Origin: Acholoe squamosa
Lineage: Eukaryota > Annelida > Polychaeta > Phyllodocida > Polynoidae
DNA: 64,000 nucleotides
Assembly: GCA_949317995.1 (NCBI GenBank)
Contig: OX439039.1
Coordinates: 72,240,002-72,304,001 of the forward strand
Direction of reading: 5' to 3'
Each line of letters starts with the position of its first letter. The first letter of the stretch is position 1. The notes beneath the pieces are model-generated. The model worked only from the letters and a program-made list of their open reading frames with translations. It was not told the DNA's origin and made no database searches. Positions 42,119 through 54,310 of the stretch are shown here, piece after piece. A program made the position numbers and the translations under genes.

Positions 42119-42699
42119 TACCGTAATCTCCCGCGTATAAGGCGCATCTTATACGCGAATCAGATCGTGAGTGGGTCTTATACGCGGGAGGGTAATTGCC
42201 TTGAGTTGGGGGTGCGCCTTATACGCGGGGTACCTCCACTTCCCAAACCAGAAAGATTCACACATACTCATGTATTTTCTTTAACCAAAGAAAAGGTGTA
42301 GTCTAACCCATGGTGCTCAAAATACCCTTAACCTGCTGAATGAAACATTTTTTTTTTTTTTTTTTTTTGAACAATTTAAACTTTTATTTGACCAAACAAT
42401 TAACTTAACATTGTACAATCACAAAATAACTCTCCCATTCTTTGGGATATGTAAGGTTATACTGGTCAATAAAGTTAATGATAGCATCATCAGTAAACTG
42501 TTTTATGAATGCTATCATGAAATAATATAATCATAATCTCGATGAAACAAATAGGATAAGAATAACATGTTAACTTGAGAGAAGGCAAAGGCAAACCATC
42601 GTTTTACAGTTATTGTCCATATGACTCCCTTTTAAAAAGAAAAATATTAACAAAACTGATAGTAATAAGATAATACAACTAGTCCTTTAAGAAATTATA

Positions 42700-44046
42700 T
42701 TAGGTAGGAATCGATGATATCATATCCAATTTGGCCCTGTTTTTAAACACATCATAATTATCTATATTTCTTACCTCGGTGCTAAGACTATTCCAAATAG
42801 AGGCAGTGAGTACCATAGGAGATTTTTCAAATGCTGTACACCTAGGGGTTGGATAATTCAATAAGGGTGCTTGGTTTAGTCTGGTTGGTCTAACCACTGG
42901 TCTGACATATTGTCCTAGCTTAGATCTTTTATAAGCAAATGACTTAATATGAAATAACCTCCTGTTTACTAGTGTAGGTAGACAGGCTTCTTTGTGTATC
43001 TGCACAGTTGGAGTCAAAATATGGAGAGACAAACAGGTCTTAATACACTTATTCTGCATTCTTTGTAACTCCTCCAGGTTCATAACACTAGATCCCATAT
43101 AAAGAATATCACAGTAATCGATAATAGGTAACATATAACTCTTGTAAATTTTTAACCTGACTCCCGCCGACATGTATTTTCTAGCTTTATATAGAAGAAA
43201 AGACTTGTGGCGCAACCTGTTTATAATATTTCTAACATACATGTTGAAATTTAGCTCCTGGTCTAGGAGCACACCCAAGTATTTATAAGAGACCACATAT
43301 TTTAGGACCTTACCATTTAATTTGATTTTGGGCTTCCTCAAGTTTCTCAATTTAGTTTTGCTGGCAAAAAGCATTACTTTGGTTTTTGATTCATTAATAG
43401 TGAGCTTATTTTTTGAGGACCAGTGGTAGAAACCTTCTAAAGCAGTTGTCAACGTAGCAGAAATGTTTTCTATTGCCTTTCCAGACACATAGAGAACAGA
43501 GTCATCAGCATAGAGCATAGTAGAGTGATCATCATCTTGATTTATACAGTCATTTATATATAATAAGAAAAAAAGAGGTCCCAATATTGACCCTTGGGGT
43601 ACTCCACAGACCAAAGGCAAATTAGCAGATTTATTATGGTTGGCAATGGAGCATTGCTGGCGACGAGATAGGTAATTTTCAATCAGGGTCAAATTTCTAT
43701 TTCTAATCCCATATTGCTCAATTTTGTCCAGAAGTATATTATGATTTACAGAGTCAAAGGCCTTTTTAATATCAATAAAAGCTGCTAGGGTGATATTGCC
43801 CTTATTTCTTTCTTCAAGAATGTCGTCAACAAGTTTGGAGATTGAGTCTAAAGTAGATTTTTTCTTCTGATATCCACCTTGATTTTTTGATAAAATTGAA
43901 TGTAAATCTAAATGCTTTGAAATGGCCGTGTGTATTAATCTTTCAAGAATTTTTCCAGGAACAGGTAGAATGCTAATGGGTCTATAGTTAGAAACGTTGG
44001 TAGGGTCCCCCCCCTTGGGTAGAGGTGTGACGGGGCAATTTTCCAT
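42700..44046 (-). CDS. LINE-B ORF2 reverse transcriptase part
   Basis: An open frame of 448 codons. NYRPISILPVPGKILE (20-35), GGYQKKKSTLDS (57-68), motif A AFIDIKKAFDSV (89-100), GVPQGSILGP (148-157), catalytic YADD (179-182), LTINESKTKVMLF, KYLGVLLDQ, then a C-terminal region to SIPT. It lies in a different frame from the preceding ORF2 segment; the change occurs around the C7 run near 44010 (PRGGT versus PKGGD). No RNase H. RT fold complete. Confidence 0.92.
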   Translation of the reverse strand: MENCPVTPLPKGGDPTNVSNYRPISILPVPGKILERLIHTAISKHLDLHSILSKNQGGYQKKKSTLDSISKLVDDILEERNKGNITLAAFIDIKKAFDSVNHNILLDKIEQYGIRNRNLTLIENYLSRRQQCSIANHNKSANLPLVCGVPQGSILGPLFFLLYINDCINQDDDHSTMLYADDSVLYVSGKAIENISATLTTALEGFYHWSSKNKLTINESKTKVMLFASKTKLRNLRKPKIKLNGKVLKYVVSYKYLGVLLDQELNFNMYVRNIINRLRHKSFLLYKARKYMSAGVRLKIYKSYMLPIIDYCDILYMGSSVMNLEELQRMQNKCIKTCLSLHILTPTVQIHKEACLPTLVNRRLFHIKSFAYKRSKLGQYVRPVVRPTRLNQAPLLNYPTPRCTAFEKSPMVLTASIWNSLSTEVRNIDNYDVFKNRAKLDMISSIPT

Positions 44047-44882
44047 GTATCAGGGATGTCTCCATTGTCAACACAAAGCCGAATGATCTTCACAAATTTG
44101 GTAGGCATATGTAGAGCTGCTGCTTTAAAAATATATGTAGGCAAATACTGGAGAGCAGAGGACTTAGACGTATCGATGTCCTTGACACATTTCATAATAT
44201 CATCGTCCGAAAAATCAAAATCAGGCATATCCTCTATGCATCTTTCACCTTGAAATACATATGGTAAATGATGAGCTGAAGCCAATCCAGGTCCTATTTC
44301 GGCATAGAAGGTATTAATAAAATCAGAGGTATTTTCTATAGAGATAGAATCTCCATCATCATTAACCAAATTTATACTGTTAGATTTAGCACTACTGGAA
44401 GGTAAAATGTCTTTGATAGTGGTCCAGAACTGTCTAGAATCCTTTACATTGGCGTCAGCTAGGTCTTTGTAGTATGTTTGCTTAGCAATATTTACCTCCA
44501 TGTTTACAGCATTTTTAATTTCTCTAGCGTCATGCCACTTAATAATAGACAATGAACGTCTAGCTTCCTTCAGCGCCAAGTTCTTATCATTAATTCTTTC
44601 TAACAAATAATTAGTCATCCAAGGCGATGGTTTGTCTTGAACCTTAAAGCACTTAACAGGACATTGTATATCTAGCATTCTTTTAAGCAGATTTTCAAAC
44701 GTATCCCAACACTCTTGGGGGTCCTGACAATTATCAAAATAAGTCCAATCACAATTTTCAAAGTCTAACAGTAACTTCTTCATATCAAAATTGCGATAAG
44801 ACCTGCCAAACAATTTTCTATATGTTTTTTTTGTTTTAGTTTTTCTCATTGGAGTTTTGCAAAGTATTAACATTAAAATCAC
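43935..44882 (-). pseudogene. LINE-B ORF2 middle part (EN-RT linker)
   Basis: RKTYRK/FGRSYRNFDMKKLL, WMTNYLLERINDKNLALKEA, FINTFYAEIGPGLASAHHLP and IPDTWKIAP are the usual linker between endonuclease and RT. The endonuclease frame ends at 44836 and the junction lacks the C-terminal SDH part of the endonuclease, so about 200 bases appear deleted near 44850. The frame then shifts into the RT frame near 44010. Confidence 0.8.
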
Positions 44883-45561
44883 CTATAATGAACAAATCAT
44901 AATCATCAATCTTGTCTATTTGAAGAAATAAGGCTTTAAAAGTATCACAAAAATCCTGTATAGAGCCATTGGGCGGTCTGTATACATTACAAATTATGGA
45001 GCGTTTTACAGTATCCTTCACAGAAAACAACCATTGGACCTCTATATTAGCATTACATCTGTTAAGATCTTGGAATTTGGCAATTGAGCAGGTAATCCCC
45101 TCGTCGACGTATGCACATAAGCCCCCTCCCCTAAATATACTTATTCTATCGTGGCGAAATAAATTATATCTTGGAAAAGTATATAGTGAACTGTCATCTG
45201 TATCGTTTAACCAAGTTTCAGAAAACAGTACAATATCTATATTTATATTGCTTAACTCCGCTTTTATATTAACTATTTTGTTTCTTATACTTCTAGCGTT
45301 AAGATGTACTACAGAAAATCCTTTCTTGAAATTAGGCAAATTAACTATGATACAGATCCTTGAGAGCTTGCAGAACATGTCAAGTAAATTAAAAGAAATA
45401 GATTGATCAGTTATGCGAGATGTGTCTAAACAGGTAATAATAATACATGAATAATATGATACAATAGATAACCAAAAAATATTCGAGATAGAAAAAATAC
45501 AAAGAGAAAATACCCAATCCCACCCTCTTAGCTTGGGTATGCGGCTACTTGGGCCACCCAT
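44836..45561 (-). pseudogene. LINE-B ORF2 endonuclease part, C-terminally truncated
   Basis: From ATG 45561. VVHLNARSIRNKI, VLFSETWLNDTD (catalytic Glu), CAYVDEGITC, CNVYRPPNGS, IIGDFNVNTL (Asp/Asn motif). The Asp-His motif expected about 70 residues later is absent. About 70 residues precede the endonuclease and are hydrophobic/Cys-rich, possibly non-native. Confidence 0.82.
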
Positions 45562-45803
45562 GCTAGTTAATTGTAGGGTCTGGAAAAGAAAAGAGAAAGT
45601 CCCCCCCCCCTAGGCTCTAGTATATGGGAGAAACAGCTGATATATAATGATAGAATTGACCTAGTCGGCTTAACCATAGCCGTCTACAGCGCCAAAAATA
45701 GAGCAAACACAATGATATGTCAACAGCGTCTTAATTTTCTTTGGACGCGCCTGGGTTCTATGAGGTTTTCAACTAAAGGTCATTTACTCTCTGTTGGTAA
45801 GGC

Positions 45804-47315
45804 CTAGACAGGAGTGGCAAGTAGACTGTTTTCAGTGCTGTTCCCTTCATCCTCCAGGTCATGTTCATCAAATGATCCCTCTTCCTCTACATTTTCATCA
45901 TCACCATACTCAGCATTCTCAGAGATATTCTCATCAGGATACTCATTCATGTCTGTGTCATCCCAGTGACCCTGTCTGTCATAGGTTGCGCGTTGTTCAG
46001 ATCTGATTCTTTCTAGGATTTTTCCTAACAAATTCTTGGCTTTCAAGTTTCCTTGGTAGCAATGCCTGGCTTGCCCTATATGATATCCACTAGACCACAC
46101 GGGATGAAAGGAGGCCTCGTACAGGTAACCATCGATTTTCTGGAGTGCATCTCGACATACCGGTATACTGAACTTTGCTTTGTTGATACAATACATTATT
46201 CCCTCGGCATTTCTGGACCAATCGACCCCTGTTTGAACCTGTTTGCCAAGTTCCATCATTACATATGGACATGTCGTGCTCATTATCAACTCTTCTATAT
46301 CCTTCCTGTCATGTAGTCTAGCTTTTGTAGCTTGAAAAGCTTGCTCAGCAGAGTTGTAATCCACACCCTCTACTCTAAAGTTCACAGGGTATAGGTTGGA
46401 AAGACGGTTATACTGCGACCGGAACATAACTCCATCGTCGGTGTACTCAGTAGTGGCATTTTCAAGATTGATGTCAGGCAAGGGTATTCTGTCCAACATG
46501 TTATGTGTATATGATTTTCCTTCTATTATGACATCTCTTTGACGAAGCTGACTGTTATAATTGAGAGAACGAGCCAAGAAATGTATAGCCCTCAGGTCAG
46601 TGAAATTTCTTTGTTCCTCGGGGGTAAGTTCATCCCCAATAGAGACTGATCTCCAAGTGTTATTATTCTTCAGATTTTTTAGAAGTGCTAACACTTTAGG
46701 CTTTGTGGTTACCTTGTGGAATATCACTTTGATAGGTCGAATTGTGGGTTTTCTGGCAGCACCTTCTTGACCCTCTTTTGGGGCAGTACCCTCTCTGTAT
46801 ACTGAGTCTACAGTGTCAACACCAAAGTTAGCTTTAATGTCGATGAATAACTGCGCTATAACTTGGCTTAAGTCAGTATGCTTCTCATCGACACCCTTAA
46901 TTATGAGCACTTTTTTATTACAGTCAGCCTGCATTTTTTCAAACTTGGTGGCATGGTCTGTAATAACTCGAGTTTGTGCCTGGGCTACCACTGTCAAGTG
47001 TTTCATTGTTTTTTCAGTCTCTGACAGGGCTGTCGTCATGCCTGCAAGGGTACCTTCTGTGTCTTTTAGACGAGAATCAATGTTTGTAAGTGTCTTAGTA
47101 GAACCTTTACACGATTTTTCAAGTTTAACCATGGTAGACTGTACCTTTTCCAATGTGGTTAGAATACCATTGGTTTTCTCCTCGGTCTGTGTTACGCGAT
47201 GTCCCAAGTCATTGACAGCATTTATAATGGCCGCTAGCCCTGCGTCAGGTGGTAAGATATCATTTCTCCTTATATTTCTGCCCCCTCCTCTGGTTTGTCC
47301 TCTTCCTCTAGTCAT
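45804..47315 (-). CDS. LINE-B ORF1: coiled coil, RRM-like fold and complete NADAR domain
   Basis: An intact 503-codon frame from ATG 47315. Residues 1-16 are Arg/Gly-rich (RGRGQTRGGGR). 35-130 have heptad spacing typical of a trimeric coiled coil. 135-225 is RRM-like (KKVLIIKGVDE, TVDSVYREGT, RPIKVIFH), and 225-285 a CTD (GDELTPEEQRNF) as in L1/L2 ORF1 proteins. 295-440 is a full NADAR domain: MFRSQYNRLSNLYPVNFRVE, YNSAEQAFQATKA, GVDWSRNAEGIMYCINKAKF, LYEASFHPVWSSGY and KAKNLLGKILERIR. The tail is acidic (450-503). The nucleic-acid-binding part would coat LINE RNA. NADAR is a hydrolase acting on ribosylated substrates in known members. It is uninterrupted although ORF2 of the same copy is broken. 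Confidence 0.9.
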   Translation of the reverse strand: MTRGRGQTRGGGRNIRRNDILPPDAGLAAIINAVNDLGHRVTQTEEKTNGILTTLEKVQSTMVKLEKSCKGSTKTLTNIDSRLKDTEGTLAGMTTALSETEKTMKHLTVVAQAQTRVITDHATKFEKMQADCNKKVLIIKGVDEKHTDLSQVIAQLFIDIKANFGVDTVDSVYREGTAPKEGQEGAARKPTIRPIKVIFHKVTTKPKVLALLKNLKNNNTWRSVSIGDELTPEEQRNFTDLRAIHFLARSLNYNSQLRQRDVIIEGKSYTHNMLDRIPLPDINLENATTEYTDDGVMFRSQYNRLSNLYPVNFRVEGVDYNSAEQAFQATKARLHDRKDIEELIMSTTCPYVMMELGKQVQTGVDWSRNAEGIMYCINKAKFSIPVCRDALQKIDGYLYEASFHPVWSSGYHIGQARHCYQGNLKAKNLLGKILERIRSEQRATYDRQGHWDDTDMNEYPDENISENAEYGDDENVEEEGSFDEHDLEDEGNSTENSLLATPV

Positions 47316-48099
47316 GTCGATACTAAATACCTTTATAGTGCAGGATAAGATGTAGTAAATCTCCGTCGTTAGGTTGACCCCTAATAATCAACAAATATAA
47401 GGGACCCCTCGCAGACCACTACTCCGTGTTTGCCGCCATTTCTCTCCACCTGCCATTCTGCTCACTATAAAAGTGTTTGGAAATATGTGTACACCCCACT
47501 CACTGAGAGCTTTGTTAATTACACTATTGACCTTTTAATTGAGAGAATCCATACAGCATTATAATCAATAATCCTGCCATAGTGTGTGCTGCCACCTGGT
47601 GTTATTCTAGGAATCATTTAACTCATTAACTACTATTGATGCCAATTGTCTTCATATGGCCCACAACTGATGTTATTTGGCATCATTTTGAAAGGTACAA
47701 TACTGTTCATTTTTTGAAAGAAATAATGCTCTGATTTGCATTATTTGTAAACAAGTTATAGATAAGATATGAACACATAACAAATTCGATTTGAATCTAC
47801 CCTCCCATTGATTATCTAGGCCCACACTGTTATAACAGGTAAATAGGCCCGTATTCTAGAGACATGGCATGCTGGGATACCAGTAGTTTGTAATGTAGAG
47901 AATAGAGAATGACATACAGCTCATAACACCAGGTGGCAGCACACACTATGGCAGGATTATTGGTTATAATGCTGAATGCCAGTAATCACTATCTGTTTTT
48001 AACTTATAATGTATATATGACACAGCCTAAACAACTCATGCCTATACTATGTTATAAAAGGCTAGTTGCCTCATATATTGAGGATTTATTACTCCTTAT

Positions 48100-48473
48100 C
48101 CCATTAAGGGCTGGCTATGAGAGTACTTTGGAAAGCTAGGGGACTGAATTTTGAGCAGTACATTTACCAGGGGGCGGGAGGGTGCAAGTTATAAAACACT
48201 GTCCACGACTTTGATATTATTTTCAACCATTTTACAATGTCTCTATCACTGCAAACTTCTCAGATTTGAATTTTTTAGCCCAAAAATAGGTTACTAACAT
48301 CATCATACCAAAAATAGCAATCCACTTAAGTCTATCTCTAATTTCTAAACCTGGCTGCCACATAATATATCTATGTCGATTATACTCAACATCAGCCCCT
48401 ACATGGTGTTGAAAATACTCAACATCCGCCCCTACATGGATGTTGAGTATTCTCAACATCAGGACTTAATGGG
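48100..48473. mobile_element. PiggyBac-type MITE in unit 2
   Basis: Left CCCATTAAGGGCTGGC, right GACTTAATGGG, flanked by TTAT and TTAA. The sister units show the empty site (CTCCTTATAGAGCGC). Body similar to the MITE in HECT intron 2 at 21305. It ends with CTCAACATC hairpins. Confidence 0.92.
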
Positions 48474-48548
48474 TTAAAGAGCGTGCTGACCCCCCCCCCA
48501 TTGCATGATTGCCTACTTACTTACTTGGGGAACCATTAGAATTGTTAA

Positions 48549-50578
48549 ATGACTTTCATACATGATTTTGCCCCAAAAAAGGGCTTGAGATTTGCTTGTA
48601 TCAACGCTAGATCTATATATGGTAAAAGAATTGATGCTTTCAAAATTATAAGTAGCATGGACATCACAGGGGTTGTAGAGTCTTGGTTAAATCCATCTAT
48701 ACCAGAGCCAGATTTATATGCACCGGGTTACCAATATATACGTCTTGATAGATACCCCAATCATAATAAAAAAACTGGAGGTCTCATGCTATATCTAAGG
48801 GACACCTACATTGCTACACCTGACTTACAATCATCTTTTATTGATGAGGAATACGAAATTCTGTGTGTTGACGTTGAAATTAAGGTCAATAAATACAAAA
48901 TCTATGTTTGTTATAGACCACCAGACTGGAATGTCAGTAAAAAGGCTATATATGATAAACTAAAGTTAATCACACAACATGTCACGAAAAATAGAGAAAT
49001 CATCTTCTTTGGTGACTTTAATGTTAACCTTTTAGATAAGAAAGATGTTAAAGCCTCTGGTGTTGATGAATTCTGTGCTGATTGCAAGGTATTTCAATTA
49101 ATAAATAATGTGACCCTCTCTGGCACTTTAATAGACCACATATATACAAATACACATAATGTGGCTTCCTCTGGACTAATTGATTTCTACTTAGCAGATC
49201 ACACTGCTATTTTCATGATTCTAAAATGTGAGTGAAGTAAGATTAAGAAAAAATGTGTCAGAGCCAGAATATACAGGAATTATGACTTTCTCATTTTAAA
49301 GAATCACCTCCTTAACTACAACTGGGAGCATGTGTTACTGTGTGATGATCCCAACATCATATGGAATAAATTGGTGGAGGTGCTGACGAATATTTTAGAT
49401 GTCATGTGCCCAATAAGGAAAATTGTGATTCCAGAATATACCCCCCTGGCTAACTGCTAACGTCTTAGACCTGATGAGGCTAAGAGATAAATGGTATAGA
49501 ACAGCAAAAAATACATCCTCCATTGACGACTGGCGAATTGCCAACTTTTATAAACATAGAGTTTCTAGTCAGATTTTTCTAAATCAAAAGAAAGAAATAG
49601 GTGAATTACTAGTCTATAGAAAAGATGACCCCGTCAAGTTTTGGATTGCATTAAAAAAATTATTTCCTAATAAAACAGGTTCAACTCTGATCAAACTAAG
49701 AAACCACACTACCAACATGATTCTACCACCTGACATGTGTTCAGAATATATAAATAGTTATTTTGTTGATATAGGAAGAAAGCTAGCGGATGACTTACCA
49801 CCCAGCAATACACCTGTAAAATATACAGCAGCTTATGGCACCCCACAAGTTGACACAGATCTGCTATATGACATATCGTATGCTGAATTTATAAAACTGG
49901 TTAAGGCAATTAATATTAAAAAACCCTCAGCTATTGATAGTTGTAAAGCATATGTGATAAAAGATGCCATGTTCTCAGTTCCTGATGTGTTTCTATATTT
50001 GTATAATTTGTGTCTACGTAAGTCAATTTTCCCTGATAGTTGGAAATTAGCCACAGTGGTGCCTTCGCCCAAAAAACCCAATTCACTTCAGGTCAGTGAT
50101 CTTAGACCAATAAGTCTGTTGCCAATTACAGGTAAGACTTTAGAGAAGATTGTTTGTAAAAGGCTACAGGCATACATGGAAACTAATGATTTGCTGTGTC
50201 CCCACCAACATGGATATCGAAAGGAGCACTCGACCCAGACTGCTATAACTGAACACCTTTCCTTGGTTAAAAACATTATTGAAGAGAAACCTACATATTG
50301 TCTATATTTAGAGCTTTGTTAATTACACTATTATAAAAAAGCTTTCGATACTGTTTCCCACTTCAAATTATTGAAAAAATTAGGGGCAATTGGACTTAGC
50401 CAAAAAACTTGTAGATTTTTCGGAAATTATTTAACGAATAGATACCAGGAGACACTTGCTAATGATAAGATTTCCACAACTAAATTAGTTACATAGTTAC
50501 ATACTCAGGGATCAGTCCTGGGTCCTGTGCTCTTTTCTATTTATATTAATCCCCTAGCTAAGGTTGATGATTTTGATA
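48549..50578 (+). pseudogene. LINE-A2 ORF2 fragment in unit 2
   Basis: Endonuclease ORF from 48549 (MTFIHDFAPKKGLRFACINA) to a TGA at 49233. A frameshift near 49445 (C-run shorter by one than in units 1 and 4), then linker and RT start (RPISLLPITGKTLEKIV, HQHGYRKEHSTQTAI), stopping at 50320 where 20 or so foreign bases enter motif A. RT then continues in pieces until the MITE left end at 50581. Confidence 0.88.
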
Positions 50579-51329
50579 TACCGTAATCTCCCGCGTATAA
50601 GGCGCGTCTTATACGCGAATCAGATCGTGAGTGGGTCTTATACGCGGGAGGGTAATTGCCTTGAGTTGGGGGTGCGCCTTATACGCGGGGTACCTCCACT
50701 TCCCAAACTAGAAAGATTCACACATACTCATGTATTTTCTTTAACCAAAGAAAAGGTGTAGTCTAACCCATGGTGCTCAAAATACCCTTAACCTGCTGAA
50801 TGAAACATGCCATTCTGCTCACTATAAAAGTGTTTGGAAATATGTGTACACCCCACTCACTGAGAGCTTTGTTAATTAACTATTGACCTTTTTATTGAGA
50901 GAATCCATGCAGCATTATAATCAATAATCCTGCCATAGTGTGTGCTGCCACCTGGTGTTATTCTAGGAATCATTTAACTCATTAACTACTATTGATGCCA
51001 ATTGTCTTCATATGGCCCACAACTGATGTTATTTGGCATCATTTTGAAAGGTACAATACTGTTCATTTTTTGAAAGAAATAATGCTCTGATTTGCATTAT
51101 TTGTAAAAAAGTTATAGATAAGATAGGAACACATAACAAATTCGATTTGAATCTACCCTCCCATTGATTATCTAGGCCCACACTGTTATAACAGGGAAAT
51201 AGGCCCGTATTCTAGAGACATGGCATGCTGGGATACCAGTAGTTTGTAATGTAGAGAATAGAGAATGACATACAGCTCATAACACCAGGTGGCAGCACAC
51301 ACTATGGCAGGATTATTGGTTATAATGCT

Positions 51330-54310
51330 GAATGCCAGTAATCACTATCTGTTTTTAACTTATAATGTATATATGACACAGCCTAAACAACTCATGCCTA
51401 TACTATGTTATAAAAGGCTAGTTGCCTCATATATTGAGGATTTATTACTCCTTATAGAGCGCACTGACCCCCCCCCCCCATTGCATGATTGCCTACTTAC
51501 TTACTTGGGGAACCATTAGAATTGTTAAATGACTTTCATACATGATTTTGCCCCAAAAAAGGGCTTGAGATTTGCTTGTATCAACGCTAGATCTATATAT
51601 GGTAAAAGAATTGATGCTTTCAAAATTATAAGTAGCATGGACATCACAGGGGTTGTAGAGTCTTGGTTAAATCCATCTATACCAGAGCCAGATTTATATG
51701 CACCGGGTTACCAATATATACGTCTTGATAGATACCCCAATCATAATAAAAAAACTGGAGGTCTCATGCTATATCTAAGGGACACCTACATTGCTACACC
51801 TGACTTACAATCATCTTTTATTGATGAGGAATACGAAATTCTGTGTGTTGACGTTGAAATTAAGGTCAATAAATACAAAATCTATGTTTGTTATAGACCA
51901 CCAGACTGGAATGTCAGTAAAAAGGCTATATATGATAAACTAAAGTTAATCACACAACATGTCACGAAAAATAGAGAAATCATCTTCTTTGGTGACTTTA
52001 ATGTTAACCTTTTAGATAAGAAAGATGTTAAAGCCTCTGGTGTTGATGAATTCTGTGCTGATTGCAAGGTATTTCAATTAATAAATAATGTGACCCTCTC
52101 TGGCACTTTAATAGACCACATATATACAAATACACATAATGTGGCTTCCTCTGGACTAATTGATTTCTACTTAGCAGATCACACTGCTATTTTCATGATT
52201 CTAAAATGTGAGTGAAGTAAGATTAAGAAAAAATGTGTCAGAGCCAGAATATACAGGAATTATGACTTTCTCATTTTAAAGAATCACCTCCTTAACTACA
52301 ACTGGGAGCATGTGTTACTGTGTGATGATCCCAACATCATATGGAATAAATTGGTGGAGGTGCTGACGAATATTTTAGATGTCATGTGCCCAATAAGGAA
52401 AATTGTGATTCCAGAATATACCCCCCTGGCTAACTGCTAACGTCTTAGACCTGATGAGGCTAAGAGATAAATGGTATAGAACAGCAAAAAATACATCCTC
52501 CATTGACGACTGGCGAATTGCCAACTTTTATAAACATAGAGTTTCTAGTCAGATTTTTCTAAATCAAAAGAAAGAAATAGGTGAATTACTAGTCTATAGA
52601 AAAGATGACCCCGTCAAGTTTTGGATTGCATTAAAAAAATTATTTCCTAATAAAACAGGTTCAACTCTGATCAAACTAAGAAACCACACTACCAACATGA
52701 TTCTACCACCTGACATGTGTTCAGAATATATAAATAGTTATTTTGTTGATATAGGAAGAAAGCTAGCGGATGACTTACCACCCAGCAATACACCTGTAAA
52801 ATATACAGCAGCTTATGGCACCCCACAAGTTGACACAGATCTGCTATATGACATATCGTATGCTGAATTTATAAAACTGGTTAAGGCAATTAATATTAAA
52901 AAACCCTCAGCTATTGATAGTTGTAAAGCATATGTGATAAAAGATGCCATGTTCTCAGTTCCTGATGTGTTTCTATATTTGTATAATTTGTGTCTACGTA
53001 AGTCAATTTTCCCTGATAGTTGGAAATTAGCCACAGTGGTGCCTTCGCCCAAAAAACCCAATTCACTTCAGGTCAGTGATCTTAGACCAATAAGTCTGTT
53101 GCCAATTACAGGTAAGACTTTAGAGAAGATTGTTTGTAAAAGGCTACAGGCATACATGGAAACTAATGATTTGCTGTGTCCCCACCAACATGGATATCGA
53201 AAGGAGCACTCGACCCAGACTGCTATAACTGAACACCTTTCCTTGGTTAAAAACATTATTGAAGAGAAACCTACATATTGTCTATATTTAGAGCTTTGTT
53301 AATTACACTATTATAAAAAAGCTTTCGATACTGTTTCCCACTTCAAATTATTGAAAAAATTAGGGGCAATTGGACTTAGCCAAAAAACTTGTAGATTTTT
53401 CGGAAATTATTTAACGAATAGATACCAGAAGACACTTGCTAATGATAAGATTTCCACAACTAAATTAGTTACATAGTTACATACTCAGGGATCAGTCCTG
53501 GGTCCTGTGCTCTTTTCTATTTATATTAATCCCCTAGCTAAGGTTGATGATTTTGATATACCGTAATCTCCCGCGTATAAGGCGCGTCTTATACGCGAAT
53601 CAGATCGTGGGTGGGTCTTATACGCGGGAGGGTAATTGCCTTGAGTTGGGGGTGCGCCTTATACGCGGGGTACCTCCACTTCCCAAACCAGAAAGATTCA
53701 CACATACTCATGTATTTTCTTTAACCAAAGAAAAGGTGTAGTCTAACCCATGGTGCTCAAAATACCCTTAACCTGCTGAATGAAACATGCCATTCTGCTC
53801 ACTATAAAAGTGTTTGGAAATATGTGTACACCCCACTCACTGAGAGCTTTGTTAATTACACTATTGACCTTTTAATTGAGAGAATCCATGCAGCATTATA
53901 ATCAATAATCCTGCCATAGTGTGTGCTGCCACCTGGTGTTATTCTAGGAATCATTTAACTCATTAACTACTATTGATGCCAATTGTCTTCATATGGCCCA
54001 CAACTGATGTTATTTGGCATCATTTTGAAAGGTACAATACTGTTCATTTTTTGAAAGAAATAATGCTCTGATTTGCATTATTTGTAAACAAGTTATAGAT
54101 AAGATATGAACACATAACAAATTTGATTTGAATCTACCCTCCCATTGATTATCTAGGCCCACACTGTTATAACAGGTAAATAGGCCCGTATTCTAGAGAC
54201 ATGGCATGCTGGGATACCAGTAGTTTGTAATGTAGAGAATAGAGAATGACATACAGCTCATAACACCAGGTGGCAGCACACACTATGGCAGGATTATTGG
54301 TTATAATGCT
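51330..54310 (+). repeat. LINE-A2 tandem unit 3
   Basis: 2,981 bases, the plain unit, nearly identical to unit 2 outside the MITE. Confidence 0.95.
51529..53558 (+). pseudogene. LINE-A2 ORF2 fragment in unit 3
   Basis: Same content and the same lesions as unit 2: TGA after MILKCE at 52213, frameshift near 52425, RT stop at 53300 in the 22-base insertion, MITE left end at 53561. Shared lesions show it arose by DNA duplication, not by new retrotransposition. Confidence 0.9.

Larger units (their letters stand above)
42348..47450 (-). mobile_element. LINE-B non-LTR retrotransposon, near full length
   Basis: T21 at 42348-42368 is the poly-A tail read in reverse. The 5' end is GGTGGAGAGAAATGGCGGCA at 47450. 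The empty site is preserved in the sister units (GAATGAAACAT then GCCATTCTGCTCAC), so both borders are exact, with 0-1 bp target duplication. Minus-strand order: 5' UTR, ORF1 (47315-45804), ORF2 (45561-42700), 3' UTR. Confidence 0.95.
40464..47973 (+). repeat. LINE-A2 tandem unit 1, with LINE-B inserted
   Basis: Starts at GAATGCCAGTAATCAC in native LINE context (preceded by CCCAGCTGACT). It carries an ORF2 fragment with a 588-base internal deletion (after GACGACTGG at 41660), the MITE left end at 42121, and part of the 57-kb inverted-repeat element interrupted by LINE-B (42348-47450). Confidence 0.85.
47974..51329 (+). repeat. LINE-A2 tandem unit 2, with piggyBac-type MITE
   Basis: Begins at the recombinant junction TTATAATGCTG/AATGCCAG. 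Length 3,356, of which about 382 is the MITE at 48100-48473, giving a base unit of about 2,975. It contains an ORF2 fragment, MITE left end (50581) and the left arm and centre of the 57-kb inverted-repeat element. Confidence 0.93.

Noticed and set aside
46813-47355. 180-codon plus-strand ORF
   Set aside because: Antisense shadow of the LINE-B ORF1 coiled-coil region.
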